This document shows positions 24,959 to 33,383 of a stretch of 64,000 nt of DNA, in pieces. This stretch comes from Flexilinea flocculi (GTDB taxonomy: Bacteria > Chloroflexota > Anaerolineae > Anaerolineales > Anaerolineaceae): the NCBI RefSeq assembly GCF_001192795.1, contig NZ_DF968181.1:710342-774341 (forward strand), given 5' to 3'. The notes under the pieces are model-generated. The model made no database searches, was not told the origin of the DNA, and was given only the letters and a program-made list of their open reading frames with translations. A program made the position numbers and the translations under genes. Every line of letters starts with the position of its first letter. Positions within the stretch are counted from its first letter, which is position 1.

Positions 24959-25245
24959 TTTTTTGTCAGAAAATCGCTATTATAATCAAATAAGCGTTGG
25001 ATTTTTTCTTTTCATGAATTCAACGGATGAGTAACTTCTAAAAAAACCAGGAGTAATCATAGTTCAAAAAACAGTCATTCGAAATATGAATTGATCTTTT
25101 TGATAAGGAAATAGATTTGTATTCTTATAGTTCTGCGTAAAGTTTTCTATCATGAGAATAGAATACGCTCCATAGTACGAGCTGCTTTAAAAAGCACGAT
25201 TTAACAGGATTGATTAATCAGTTTATTGCATAGGGGATTTTTTCC
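24959..25245 (+). other. Gene-free leader ahead of the dnaB operon
   Basis: No gene is supported here. I see a TATAAT at 24981 without a good -35, a partial repeat end (CATTCGAAATATGAATTGATC) near 25079, and short hairpins TTCTAT/ATAGAA and CTGCTTT/AAAGCA near 25150-25195. Any of these may belong to the operon's 5' untranslated region. Confidence 0.4.
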
Positions 25246-25878
25246 ATGGCGAATTTACATGAAGTAGTTGTCGATAGTCTCAGAGTCAGCTTAACAAGTC
25301 AGCAGCGTGTGATTGTCTTAAAAGATACACAGAATGATCTTTATATACCCATATGGATAGGTACTTTTGAATCAGAGTCGATTGTCGTTGCATTGCAGAA
25401 AATTGAAGTCAGTCGTCCGCAGACACATGACCTTCTAAAAAATGTAATTCAAGCATTAGGCGCGCGGCTGAAACATGTTGAACTTTCAAAAATTCAGGCT
25501 GACACATTTTACTCATTTCTTGTTTTAGAGAACGACAAAACCGAATACAGGGTTGACTCCCGGCCGTCCGATGCGATTGCTTTGGCAATTCGTTGTCATG
25601 TTCCAATTTTTGTCGATTCAGAAGTGATTTTTTCTGCTGGCGTCAGACCGGAAAAAGATATGCGGCTGACAAAGACTCCTGCCGAAGACAGGAGTCCGCA
25701 TGCGGATATTGAAGAAGAGATCGATACATCACTTGAAAAAAATCTTTCCGTTTTTGATGATTTTTTGAAAAACATTGATTTGGGTTCTACTCCATCTGAG
25801 CCGAAAACAGACGAGGATTCAGAAGGTGGAAATGATGAACCCGACAATTCAGATAATGATCTTTTATTACCATTCTGA
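25246..25878 (+). CDS. Bifunctional nuclease (BFN/DUF151) family protein
   Basis: A 210-residue protein. Residues 1-130 form the BFN domain: VVVDSLRVSLTSQQRVIVLK, PIWIGTFESESIVVALQ, RPQTHDLL and the conserved DSRPSDAIALAIR block. Plant members were reported to have DNase and RNase activity; the role in bacteria is unclear. The remaining 75 residues are acidic and low in complexity (EEEIDTSLEKNL, SEPKTDEDSEGGNDEPDNSD), probably flexible. It is the first gene of a replication cluster: the dnaB start overlaps its stop by 1 bp (TGATG). Confidence 0.9.
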   Translation: MANLHEVVVDSLRVSLTSQQRVIVLKDTQNDLYIPIWIGTFESESIVVALQKIEVSRPQTHDLLKNVIQALGARLKHVELSKIQADTFYSFLVLENDKTEYRVDSRPSDAIALAIRCHVPIFVDSEVIFSAGVRPEKDMRLTKTPAEDRSPHADIEEEIDTSLEKNLSVFDDFLKNIDLGSTPSEPKTDEDSEGGNDEPDNSDNDLLLPF

Positions 25879-27281
25879 TGATTATGGAAAACAACGAATT
25901 AGTACCCGAATCAACCTTTACATCGGAAGTCACAGATTCTGAGCTGAGAATTGAACCGCATAGCCGGGACGCGGAAGAAGCCGTTTTGGGCGCTGTGCTT
26001 ATTAACCCTGAAAAATATTTTGATGTCGGGCAGATCATCTCAGCAGAAGATTTTTATATTCACCGCCATCAGTGGATTTGGAAAGCGTTTTCAACGCTGA
26101 TTGAAAAAGGTCGGGATATTGACGTTCAAACGGTTTCCGATGAATTGGACAAACAGGGAAAGCTTGCAGACGCTGGCGGTTGGATGTACTTATACTCTCT
26201 GGTCAGTAAAACACCATCTTCCATGCATGCTGAGTCTTACGCGCAAATCATACTGGAAAAAAGCACACGCCGAAGATTACTGACAGCGGCAAATCAGATG
26301 ACGAATCTGGCGCTAAATGAGAAGAAACGCCTGGAAGAAGTATTAGACCTTTCAGAAAAAGCGATTTTCAGCGTCAGTGAGCAGCAGGACCGCAAAGAAG
26401 TTCAGCCGATTTCACGCGTATTGAGTACTATTTTTGATCAGATTAAAGTCCTGTTTCAGCAGGATCAGGAAATTATCGGAATTCCGACCGGCTTTAAAGA
26501 TCTGGATAAACTGACCGGTGGACTGCAAAAATCTGATTTAATCATTGTGGCCGGCCGGCCTGGAATGGGTAAAACAGGTTTCCTGCTGTCGGTTCTGAAG
26601 AATGCTGCCATGACATATCGCAAACATGTTGCGATGTTTTCCTTGGAAATGTCAAATGAACAATTGGTACAACGCCTCATTTCTCAGCAGACAGGTATCA
26701 ATAGCCAGAAATTACGCAATGGAAGATTGTCTGATGACGAACTTCCTTTATTTGTGGAAGCTGTCGATGTTTTGGGAGGAACGAAAATTTTTCTGGATGA
26801 TACACCGGCAATCTCTCCATTACAGTTGCGTACGAAATGCCGCAGGCTGCATCTTGAATATCATTTGGATATGATCATTGTGGATTATCTTCAATTGATG
26901 ACCGGCGACGCCGGAAAAGACAATCGTGTTCAGGAAGTGTCCAATATTTCCCGAAATTTAAAGATTTTGGCGAGGGAATTAAATGTTCCGGTTTTAACCG
27001 CAGCCCAACTTTCGCGTGGTGTTGAACAACGTTCTGATAAGATTCCGATGCTCTCCGATCTTAGGGAATCCGGTTCTCTGGAACAGGATGCGGATATTGT
27101 CATGTTCCTGCATAATCCAAATTCGGATCCGGATAAAACGGCTGGTCTGGATGGCGCCATGAAATTGATCGTAGCAAAGCATCGAAATGGTCCGATCGGG
27201 GAAATCGATCTTGTATTCTTAAAAAAATTAGCTCGATTTGAAGATGCTGTTCGAAAATCTGACATAGGAGGATATGCATGA
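25878..27281 (+). CDS. dnaB: Replicative DNA helicase DnaB
   Basis: Hexameric 5'-3' helicase that unwinds DNA at the replication fork. The 467 residues show the N-terminal helical collar domain (PHSRDAEEAVLGAVLINPEK) and a RecA-like C-terminal motor with Walker A GRPGMGKT (about 226-233). MFSLEMSNEQLVQRLISQQT, the Walker B-like MIIVDYLQLM and the later QLSRGVEQRSDKIPMLSDLR complete the family motifs. No intein is present. The start overlaps the preceding stop, and the next gene overlaps its stop by 4 bp (ATGA), so dnaB is translationally coupled to the genes around it, including a probable loader. Confidence 0.97.
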   Translation: MIMENNELVPESTFTSEVTDSELRIEPHSRDAEEAVLGAVLINPEKYFDVGQIISAEDFYIHRHQWIWKAFSTLIEKGRDIDVQTVSDELDKQGKLADAGGWMYLYSLVSKTPSSMHAESYAQIILEKSTRRRLLTAANQMTNLALNEKKRLEEVLDLSEKAIFSVSEQQDRKEVQPISRVLSTIFDQIKVLFQQDQEIIGIPTGFKDLDKLTGGLQKSDLIIVAGRPGMGKTGFLLSVLKNAAMTYRKHVAMFSLEMSNEQLVQRLISQQTGINSQKLRNGRLSDDELPLFVEAVDVLGGTKIFLDDTPAISPLQLRTKCRRLHLEYHLDMIIVDYLQLMTGDAGKDNRVQEVSNISRNLKILARELNVPVLTAAQLSRGVEQRSDKIPMLSDLRESGSLEQDADIVMFLHNPNSDPDKTAGLDGAMKLIVAKHRNGPIGEIDLVFLKKLARFEDAVRKSDIGGYA

Positions 27282-27898
27282 TCTCCTTTTCCGGATTCAG
27301 CAGTGGGATAGAGATGGTACCATCACAATTTTTTACGGAGATTCTTCCCGAAATTGATACGCTGCATGAAATGAAAACGATTTTGTTTGCCATCTATTTG
27401 CTAAATCAGTACCAGGGGGATCAGCGGTATATCCTGCGCACTGATTTTTCTGAATGTGAACCTTTTATGCAAGGATTGAAACAACTGGGGGATGATCCAG
27501 AAATCCTGCTGGATGATGGTCTGGAAAAATCAGTACTGCGTGGGACTCTTTTGCGAGTTGATTATGGAAATACACACCTGTATTTTCTTAACAGTCCAAA
27601 GGGCAGATTAGCTGTGGAAAGATTGGAACAAGGACAGTGGGTTCCGGATTCTTTTTTGCATATATCCGAAAAAGCGAATTTGTTTCGTCCCAATATCTAT
27701 CAGCTTTATGAAGAAAATATTGGTCCGCTGACTTCGATGATCTCAGAAATTTTAAAGGACAGTGAAAAGATATATGGCCACGAATGGGTAGCGGATGCTA
27801 TCGAAACTGCCGTTGTGAATAATGCGCGCACTTGGCGGTATATAGAAACAGTTTTGAAATCATGGAAGGAGAACGGTCGAAATGGAATCAATCGATGA
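27278..27898 (+). CDS. DnaD-domain replication protein
   Basis: A 206-residue protein with a C-terminal DnaD-like domain at about residues 145-200 (NIYQLYEENIGPLTSMISEI, HEWVADAIETAVVNNARTWR, YIETVLKSW), matching the DnaB/DnaD replication-restart family. The N-terminal part resembles the winged-helix DnaD N-terminus (PSQFFTEILPEIDTLHEMKT). In Firmicutes DnaD helps DnaB-type helicase loading at oriC. Its position directly between dnaB and an AAA+ loader gene strongly suggests the same here. The start overlaps dnaB by 4 bp and its end overlaps the loader by 17 bp. Confidence 0.9.
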   Translation: MISFSGFSSGIEMVPSQFFTEILPEIDTLHEMKTILFAIYLLNQYQGDQRYILRTDFSECEPFMQGLKQLGDDPEILLDDGLEKSVLRGTLLRVDYGNTHLYFLNSPKGRLAVERLEQGQWVPDSFLHISEKANLFRPNIYQLYEENIGPLTSMISEILKDSEKIYGHEWVADAIETAVVNNARTWRYIETVLKSWKENGRNGINR

Positions 27899-29324
27899 CA
27901 TTTTAGAACGTGCCCGAAAAAAAATCAGTGTCCAGGAGAAGACTTCCGGAGAACGACATGTCCTGGGAGCGGATATTGGCGATCCGAATTGTCCCATATG
28001 TCATGGGATCGGGTTTATTGCCAGAGATGTGCCTTATGGCGAACCGGGTTTTGGAAAAATGGATGTATGTCCCTGCCGTAAAGCAAAAATTGAGCAGGAA
28101 GAAAACGAAAAGCTGACACAAGACAGTAATTTAGACAGTTACAGCGAGATGACATTTGAAAATTTTAATGTCAAAGGACGCGGCCAAATTCGTCAGGAAT
28201 ATGAGTTGTGCCTGAAGATGGCTCGAGATCATGCGCAGAAGTTCGCAAAAGAACGAAAAGGCTGGTTACTGCTGACTGGGAATTATGGCACAGGAAAAAC
28301 TCATTTGGCTGCAGCAATTGCGAAAGTGGCGCTTGCAGATCATGTAGCGAATATTTTTATGCCAGTTCCCGATTTGATGGATTGGCTCCGGGCTTCTTTC
28401 ACCAGTCCATCTCTATCCTATCAAGATCGGTTTCAACAAATTTGCACCATTCCCCTATTAATTTTAGACGATCTGGGTTCACAAAGTTCAACTGATTGGG
28501 TTCAGGAAAAGCTATATCAAATTCTTAATTACCGTTATGTTAACCGGCTGCCGACGGTCATCACGACCAACAACACACTGAAAGAATTAGATGGCAGAAT
28601 TGCTTCCCGCTTGGAAGACCCCTCTTTGGTGATGAAAGTCGTAATTTCAGCTCCCGATTATCGAAATCCTGCATCGAATTCATTGGATTTGAACACATTA
28701 TCAACACTGCACTTATATCGTACTCGTACATTTGACACGTTTGATTCCAGAATTCGGGAAAACCTGTCAGAAGAAGCTTCGGAGCAGCTTTCCCGTGCCT
28801 ATCAAGCGGCGTTTTCTTTCGCTCAAAATCCTGCCGGGTGGCTTATCTTTGCCGGATCGAATGGCGTTGGAAAAACCCATCTGGCTGCTGCCATCGGAAA
28901 TTTTCGGAAACAACTCATGGAGGAACCCATGTTTGTGGTTGTTCCTGATTTGCTGGATCATTTACGGGCCACTTTCAGCCCGGTCAGTACAACCACATTT
29001 GACATCGAGTTTGAAAAAGTGAAAAATGCTCAACTGCTGATCCTCGATCATCTGGATACAGCTTGTGCAACCCCATGGGCGAAAGAAAAACTATATCAAA
29101 TTGTGAATTATCGTTATCAGGCTGAGCTGCCGACGGTTATAACAACCGTTTTAACGATTCAGGAAATTGATCCAAATATCCGAAGCCGTTTGATTGATTT
29201 CCAAATTTGTCAAATTGTTCAAATGTTCCAGGTTCCGATGTACAGTAAAAATCCGGGGATTGACATTTTGCCGAAGCGCACCAAACGAGCTGAAGGAAGC
29301 GGTTTCCGAAGGATAAAACCCTGA
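27882..29324 (+). CDS. Helicase loader with two tandem DnaC/IstB-like AAA+ domains
   Basis: A 480-residue protein with a short zinc-knuckle-like N-terminus (CPICHG near 38, CPCR near 66) and two AAA+ modules of the DnaC/IstB type. Module 1 has Walker A GNYGTGKTH (133-141) and Walker B LLILDDLGS. Module 2 has Walker A GSNGVGKTH (325-333) but Walker B reads LLILDHLDT, with His in place of the second acidic residue. Both continue into matching blocks (EKLYQILNYRY / EKLYQIVNYRY, LPTVITTNNTL / LPTVITTVLTI), so an internal duplication is plain. The second module may bind ATP but hydrolyse it poorly. It is the last gene of the dnaB-dnaD cluster and probably loads DnaB at forks. Confidence 0.9.
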   Translation: MESIDDILERARKKISVQEKTSGERHVLGADIGDPNCPICHGIGFIARDVPYGEPGFGKMDVCPCRKAKIEQEENEKLTQDSNLDSYSEMTFENFNVKGRGQIRQEYELCLKMARDHAQKFAKERKGWLLLTGNYGTGKTHLAAAIAKVALADHVANIFMPVPDLMDWLRASFTSPSLSYQDRFQQICTIPLLILDDLGSQSSTDWVQEKLYQILNYRYVNRLPTVITTNNTLKELDGRIASRLEDPSLVMKVVISAPDYRNPASNSLDLNTLSTLHLYRTRTFDTFDSRIRENLSEEASEQLSRAYQAAFSFAQNPAGWLIFAGSNGVGKTHLAAAIGNFRKQLMEEPMFVVVPDLLDHLRATFSPVSTTTFDIEFEKVKNAQLLILDHLDTACATPWAKEKLYQIVNYRYQAELPTVITTVLTIQEIDPNIRSRLIDFQICQIVQMFQVPMYSKNPGIDILPKRTKRAEGSGFRRIKP

Positions 29325-29491
29325 TCAGAAAAAGGACAATAACGCATCAGTTGGCTTCGTTTTTAATCTGTAATTTCTTTCAGCATGGGAAGGTATCGTT
29401 TTTAATTCTGTGACATTATTTTTCTAATTCCCAAATGAAAACAGGTAAAATTCTTTTCAATTATTTGTATAATCAAGTTCCATGGATTCAG

Positions 29492-29610
29492 TAATCTGAA
29501 ATTTGGGGAAGTAATTAAAAATTTAGAATGTTCGTTGTAATGTTGTTTTGGGGCAGAGCACAAAAACAACATTACAACTTGGTATTTTCCCCATATTTTG
29601 AATCACTGCC
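29492..29610 (+). repeat. Dispersed variable-stem hairpin repeat, copy 12 (16-bp perfect stem)
   Basis: Left end AGTAATCTGAAATTTGGGG. The hairpin at 29534-29578 pairs GTTGTAATGTTGTTTT with AAAACAACATTACAAC without mismatch; loop GGGGCAGAGCACA. Right end CCCCATATTTTGAATCACTGCC. No purine riboswitch is seen in this gap ahead of xpt. Confidence 0.82.
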
Positions 29611-29655
29611 ATCTCTTTGGAAAATTGAATAAATCCATATTTACGGAGAAGACTC

Positions 29656-30234
29656 TTGAAACTTCTGGAAGAACGAATTTTAAAAGATGGCCATGTTAAA
29701 GGCGGCAATATCCTAAAGGTGGATAGTTTTCTGAACCACCAGATCGACGTCAATTTATATGAAGAAATTGGTAAGGAAGTCTATCGCCTGTATAAAGATA
29801 GCGGTATTACAAAAATCTTGACGATAGAAGCATCCGGTATCGGATTGGCATGCGTTGTAGCAAAAGAATTCCAGGTGCCCGCTTTGTTTGCCAAAAAAAA
29901 TCGGACAAAGAATATTGATGGAGAAGTTTATGCTGCTGCTGTTGAATCATATACGCATGGTATTACTTATACCATTATTGTTTCTAAAAAATTTCTAAAT
30001 CCGGAAGACCGGGTTTTAATCATCGATGATTTTCTGGCGCGGGGCAATTCTTTGCTCGGACTGGTGGACATTGTTAAACAATCCGGTGCGGCATTGGTCG
30101 GTTGTGCAATTGCAATCGAGAAAGGTTTTGAAGAAGGCGGAGCCATTTTACGTGGAAAAGGCATTCGGGTTGAATCCCTCGCCATCATCGAATCCATGAG
30201 CGAGGGGAAAATTGTCTTTAAGAACCAGTCATAA
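29656..30234 (+). CDS. xpt: Xanthine phosphoribosyltransferase
   Basis: Salvages xanthine to XMP using PRPP. The 192-residue length and the sequence match the Xpt family: the N-terminal MKLLEERILKDGHVKGGNIL, the substrate loop TIEASGIGLA, and the PRPP-binding motif VLIIDDFLARGNS. The start is TTG at 29656 with GGAGA about six bases upstream. It is followed 93 bp later by guaA, which turns XMP into GMP. The two therefore form a short xanthine-to-GMP salvage route and may be co-transcribed. A hairpin with a CAGGAA/TTCCTG core at 30272-30296 lies between them. Confidence 0.95.
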   Translation: MKLLEERILKDGHVKGGNILKVDSFLNHQIDVNLYEEIGKEVYRLYKDSGITKILTIEASGIGLACVVAKEFQVPALFAKKNRTKNIDGEVYAAAVESYTHGITYTIIVSKKFLNPEDRVLIIDDFLARGNSLLGLVDIVKQSGAALVGCAIAIEKGFEEGGAILRGKGIRVESLAIIESMSEGKIVFKNQS

Positions 30235-30271
30235 ATGATTTCCCGACAATTTTATTGATAATTCAATACAA

Positions 30272-30310
30272 AACAGGAAATTCACGGAATTCCTGCCTAC
30301 TGTTTTTCTA
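30272..30310 (+). promoter_or_regulatory. Hairpin between xpt and guaA (possible attenuator)
   Basis: ACAGGAAATTC pairs with GAATTCCTG with one bulged A, followed a few bases later by CTGTTTTTC. It might be a weak terminator or attenuator separating xpt from guaA. No purine-riboswitch core is seen. Confidence 0.4.
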
Positions 30311-30327
30311 TGGAAAAGGTTACCTGA

Positions 30328-31854
30328 ATGGCTGATCAAACAATCCTGATTTTAGATTTTGGTGGACAATACAAAGATTTAATTGCACGCCGGGTGCGTG
30401 AGTGCAGTGTTTATTCTGAGATATGTCCAGCCAATATCTCCCTCGAAAAAATTCAAAAAATAAAACCAATTGGCATCATCTTCACAGGCGGTCCTAAAAG
30501 TGTCTATGAATCCAATTCTCCCCAATGTGATCCGAAACTTTTTGAGCTGGGTATTCCAATTTTAGGTATCTGTTATGGCGCTCAATTGATGAGCTACATT
30601 TTCGGAGGAGTGGTTAAACCTTGCCAAACCAGCGAATATGGTCAGCGTGAAATCGTGATTGATCCGGAAAATCCGCTTTTTGATGGATTGGAAATAAATC
30701 AGACCGTGTTGATGAGTCATACGGATCAAATTGAGCGTCTTCCGGAAGGTTTTACCGGGATCGCTATGTCCGATTCCTGTAAATATGCTGCAATCGCACG
30801 ACCTGAGAAGAGACTCTATGGCGTACAATTCCATCCTGAAGTGGAATTGTCCACGAATGGAATTAAGATAATCCAAAATTTTCTTTACCGAATTTGCGGC
30901 GCTGCAGGAGATTATTCTGTAGAAGATTATCTGAACAAACAAATTGCAGCCGTACGTGAACAAGTCGGATCGGAAAAAGTATTGCTGGGACTTTCGGGAG
31001 GAGTGGATTCGGCAGTTTGTGCTGCATTGCTGGCACGGGCTATTCCCGATCGATTGATCTGCATTTTAGTGGATCATGGATTAATGCGGAAGGATGAAGG
31101 CGATTCCGTCGAAAAGGCTTTCTCTAACATGGCGTTACGGTTCGTGCGTGTGGACGCATCAGATCGATTTTTGAAAAAATTGGAAGGTGTCACAGACCCG
31201 GAGAAAAAGCGGAAGATTATTGGCTCGGAGTTCGTGGATGTTTTTTATGAACAAGCGAAAAAATTCGGCGATGCCAAATTCCTGGCGCAGGGAACGATCT
31301 ATCCGGATGTCATCGAAAGCGGGACCGGCAGTGCAGCTACGATTAAATCGCATCATAACGTTGGCGGATTGCCGAAAGAAATCGGGTTTGCTGGAATTAT
31401 TGAGCCATTACGCGGCCTTTTCAAGGATGAAGTCAGGAAGCTGGGTATTCAGCTTGGATTGCCGGTCGAAATTGTCAATCGTCAGCCTTTCCCTGGCCCT
31501 GGTTTGGCAGTGCGTGTCATTGGTGAGATTACCCGTGCAAAATTGGATATTCTGCGTGAGGCTGATGCGATTTTTCGATATGAATTGGAATCAGCCGGTA
31601 TTCGCGCTTCCCAATATTTCGCAGTTTTAACGAATTTGCGCTCAGTGGGTGTCATGGGAGACGGGCGGACGTATGATTACACCATTGCTCTGAGAGCCGT
31701 TCTTACCAGTGATTTTATGACTTGTGAATATGCTCCGATACCGCATGAGCTTCTTTCGAAAATATCGAGGCGTATTACAAATGAAGTAAAGGGAGTCAAT
31801 CGGATTGTTTATGACATTACCGATAAACCGCCTGCTACGATTGAATGGGAATGA
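30328..31854 (+). CDS. guaA: GMP synthase (glutamine-hydrolysing)
   Basis: Converts XMP to GMP with ATP and glutamine. The 508 residues carry both halves. The class I glutamine amidotransferase has the nucleophile Cys in GICYGAQLM and the His-Glu pair in QFHPEVELS. The ATP pyrophosphatase has the PP-loop LSGGVDSAV, followed by the GMP-synthase C-terminal dimerisation domain (RQPFPGPGLAVRVIGE, ending KPPATIEWE). The ending is exactly that of the family, so the gene is complete. The start is ATG with AAAAGG upstream. It is downstream of xpt, which supplies XMP from xanthine. Confidence 0.97.
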   Translation: MADQTILILDFGGQYKDLIARRVRECSVYSEICPANISLEKIQKIKPIGIIFTGGPKSVYESNSPQCDPKLFELGIPILGICYGAQLMSYIFGGVVKPCQTSEYGQREIVIDPENPLFDGLEINQTVLMSHTDQIERLPEGFTGIAMSDSCKYAAIARPEKRLYGVQFHPEVELSTNGIKIIQNFLYRICGAAGDYSVEDYLNKQIAAVREQVGSEKVLLGLSGGVDSAVCAALLARAIPDRLICILVDHGLMRKDEGDSVEKAFSNMALRFVRVDASDRFLKKLEGVTDPEKKRKIIGSEFVDVFYEQAKKFGDAKFLAQGTIYPDVIESGTGSAATIKSHHNVGGLPKEIGFAGIIEPLRGLFKDEVRKLGIQLGLPVEIVNRQPFPGPGLAVRVIGEITRAKLDILREADAIFRYELESAGIRASQYFAVLTNLRSVGVMGDGRTYDYTIALRAVLTSDFMTCEYAPIPHELLSKISRRITNEVKGVNRIVYDITDKPPATIEWE

Positions 31855-31920
31855 TTTTCCGGAATTAACGATCTATCAGCAATCCTTCCCTTATTTCGAA
31901 TTGCTGACGATTTATAATTG

Positions 31921-32030
31921 TGTTTGACTTTTTGAATAAAGGGAGAAAAATTGATGTTCTTATGGTTTTACGCTTTAAATAAAACTATAAGAACATCAAA
32001 GAATTTTTTTTGAATTATTGATTATTTGTA
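31921..32030 (+). repeat. Dispersed variable-stem hairpin repeat, copy 13
   Basis: The flank GTTTGACTTTTTGAATAAAG is followed by a hairpin (31951-31999) pairing TTGATGTTCTTATGGTTTTA with TAAAACTATAAGAACATCAA, 19 of 20 plus one G-T pair. A stray right end CCTTATTTCGAATTGCTG lies upstream at about 31892. An extra arm-like AAGAACACCAAA follows at about 32060, so two copies may be merged here. Confidence 0.8.
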
Positions 32031-32113
32031 ATGTGGTTGACTTTTCGAACAAAATAAGAACACCAAATCGTCATTCCTCCTCTCATTTCTAAATAAAGTT
32101 TTCGGATACATGA

Positions 32114-32995
32114 ATGAAAAATTGGATTGATTTGCATATGCACAGCAATATCAGCTCGGACGGCAGTTATTCGCCGGACGCGCTGATGCAGATGTGCGTC
32201 TCTGCCGGATTGCGTTTTGTTGCGGTAACCGATCATAACTCGGTTCGTGGCGTAGAAGAAGCAAAGAAAATTGCAGCACGGCTTGACATCGAGTGTATTT
32301 CTGGTATCGAATTTGATTGCCAGCTTCACGGGATCAATCTGCATTTGTTAGGATATCGGGTCGATGAACAGTCTGACTCGCTGAAGACCATAGAACACGA
32401 TGTCCTTCAAAAAGAGAAAAACGCTTCTCTGGTTTTAATTGAAAAAATCAAAGCTCTTGGTTTTCATTTGGATGAAGAAGCACTTTGGAGACTCGCAGTT
32501 GAGGATGTTATCACCGGTGAGATGCTGGCTGAAGTCATTTTGCAGGATCCTCAAAATTCTCAAATGGATATCCTGACGGAGTATCGGACAGGTGGAAGAC
32601 GATCCGAAAATGCATTCCTCAATTTTTATTGGGATTTTTGTTCTCAGGGGAAACCGGCATATGTTCCGATCGACTATATCGATGCGGAAGCGCTGATTTC
32701 CGCCATCAAATCCATGGGAGGCATACCTGTTCTGGCACATCCGGGCGCGAATATTGGAACGGATGAGGCGCCGTTGCTGGAATTGATTGATTTTGGTCTG
32801 GAAGGGATTGAGGTCTACTCCAGTTATCATCGTGCGGACACCGTTTCATTTTACAGGCAGATTGCAGAAAAGTATCATCTTCTGCAAACAACGGGCAGCG
32901 ATTTTCATGGCAAAATAAAACCATCAATTCATTTAGGTTCGATTTGCTGTCCTGAACCAGAGCTCATTTATGCCTCACTGAAAGAAAGATTTTAA
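32114..32995 (+). CDS. PHP-domain metal-dependent phosphoesterase (TrpH/RNase AM-like)
   Basis: A 293-residue PHP-family hydrolase. Metal ligands are visible in order: DLHMHSNISSDG at the N-terminus, VTDHNSV near 40, SGIEFDC near 65, VLAHPGA near 205, and TGSDFHG near 260. This layout matches the TrpH/YciV group. Studied members release 5' nucleotides from short RNA or hydrolyse 3',5'-nucleotide bisphosphates, and the exact substrate is unknown here. The gene lies between guaA and the cobalamin riboswitch with repeat copies on both sides, so it is probably transcribed alone. Confidence 0.88.
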   Translation: MKNWIDLHMHSNISSDGSYSPDALMQMCVSAGLRFVAVTDHNSVRGVEEAKKIAARLDIECISGIEFDCQLHGINLHLLGYRVDEQSDSLKTIEHDVLQKEKNASLVLIEKIKALGFHLDEEALWRLAVEDVITGEMLAEVILQDPQNSQMDILTEYRTGGRRSENAFLNFYWDFCSQGKPAYVPIDYIDAEALISAIKSMGGIPVLAHPGANIGTDEAPLLELIDFGLEGIEVYSSYHRADTVSFYRQIAEKYHLLQTTGSDFHGKIKPSIHLGSICCPEPELIYASLKERF

Positions 32996-33002
32996 CGGTT
33001 GA

Positions 33003-33084
33003 TTTCGTGCGGAGTGCAAAAACGACACAACAACAAGTTTTTTCGATTGATTCGAATAATCAGACCATATGCTGAATCGCTGAT
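33003..33084 (-). repeat. Dispersed repeat, copy 14 (half element)
   Basis: Only the loop (CGTGCGGAGTGC), right arm (AAAAACGACACAACAACAAG) and long right flank (TTTTTTCGATTGATTCGAATAA) are left. The matching left arm is missing. The element begins right after the PHP gene stop, so that end may have been lost by deletion. Confidence 0.6.
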
Positions 33085-33129
33085 TTCTGAATTAGGGATT
33101 TTTCCTGAAATGCAATATAATATATAGGA

Positions 33130-33225
33130 ATATTTGTGAAACAGAGAAATCGGTGCGATACCGATGCTGACCCGCAACTGTAATGGAGTAATCCAAGCCA
33201 GACCTCTGATTTGCAACGCCAGCTT
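33130..33225 (+). promoter_or_regulatory. Cobalamin riboswitch aptamer
   Basis: The sequence contains the core of the B12 riboswitch in order: GTGAAAC, then CGGTGCGATACCG, then the B12-box region GCTGACCCGCAACTGTAA, then AAGCCAGACCTC. It is followed by a terminator and a cobalamin-type ABC importer. A TATAAT at 33116-33121 just upstream is a plausible -10. B12 binding is expected to switch the importer genes off. Confidence 0.92.
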
Positions 33226-33253
33226 ATTCCCCGGGATTTGGGATTGCAGAACA

Positions 33254-33278
33254 GAAAACCCCGGGAGGGGATTTTTTG
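33254..33278 (+). terminator. Terminator of the cobalamin riboswitch
   Basis: AAAACCCC pairs with GGGG-(A)-TTTT around GGGA, followed by TTTTTTG. An upstream CCCCGGG at about 33229-33235 could pair alternatively, giving the antiterminator. This suggests control of transcription. Confidence 0.75.
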
Positions 33279-33383
33279 TTTAAGCGTAATCGTCATTCAC
33301 GTCAAACAGACAAGTTATTCCCGATTGATTCAAATTGCTGCATGGATGGCTGGCAAATTCAATTTCAATTTTCGAGGAGTAAA

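Noticed and set aside
29325-29655. Purine riboswitch ahead of xpt
   Set aside because: No purine-aptamer core is found; the gap holds repeat copy 12 instead.
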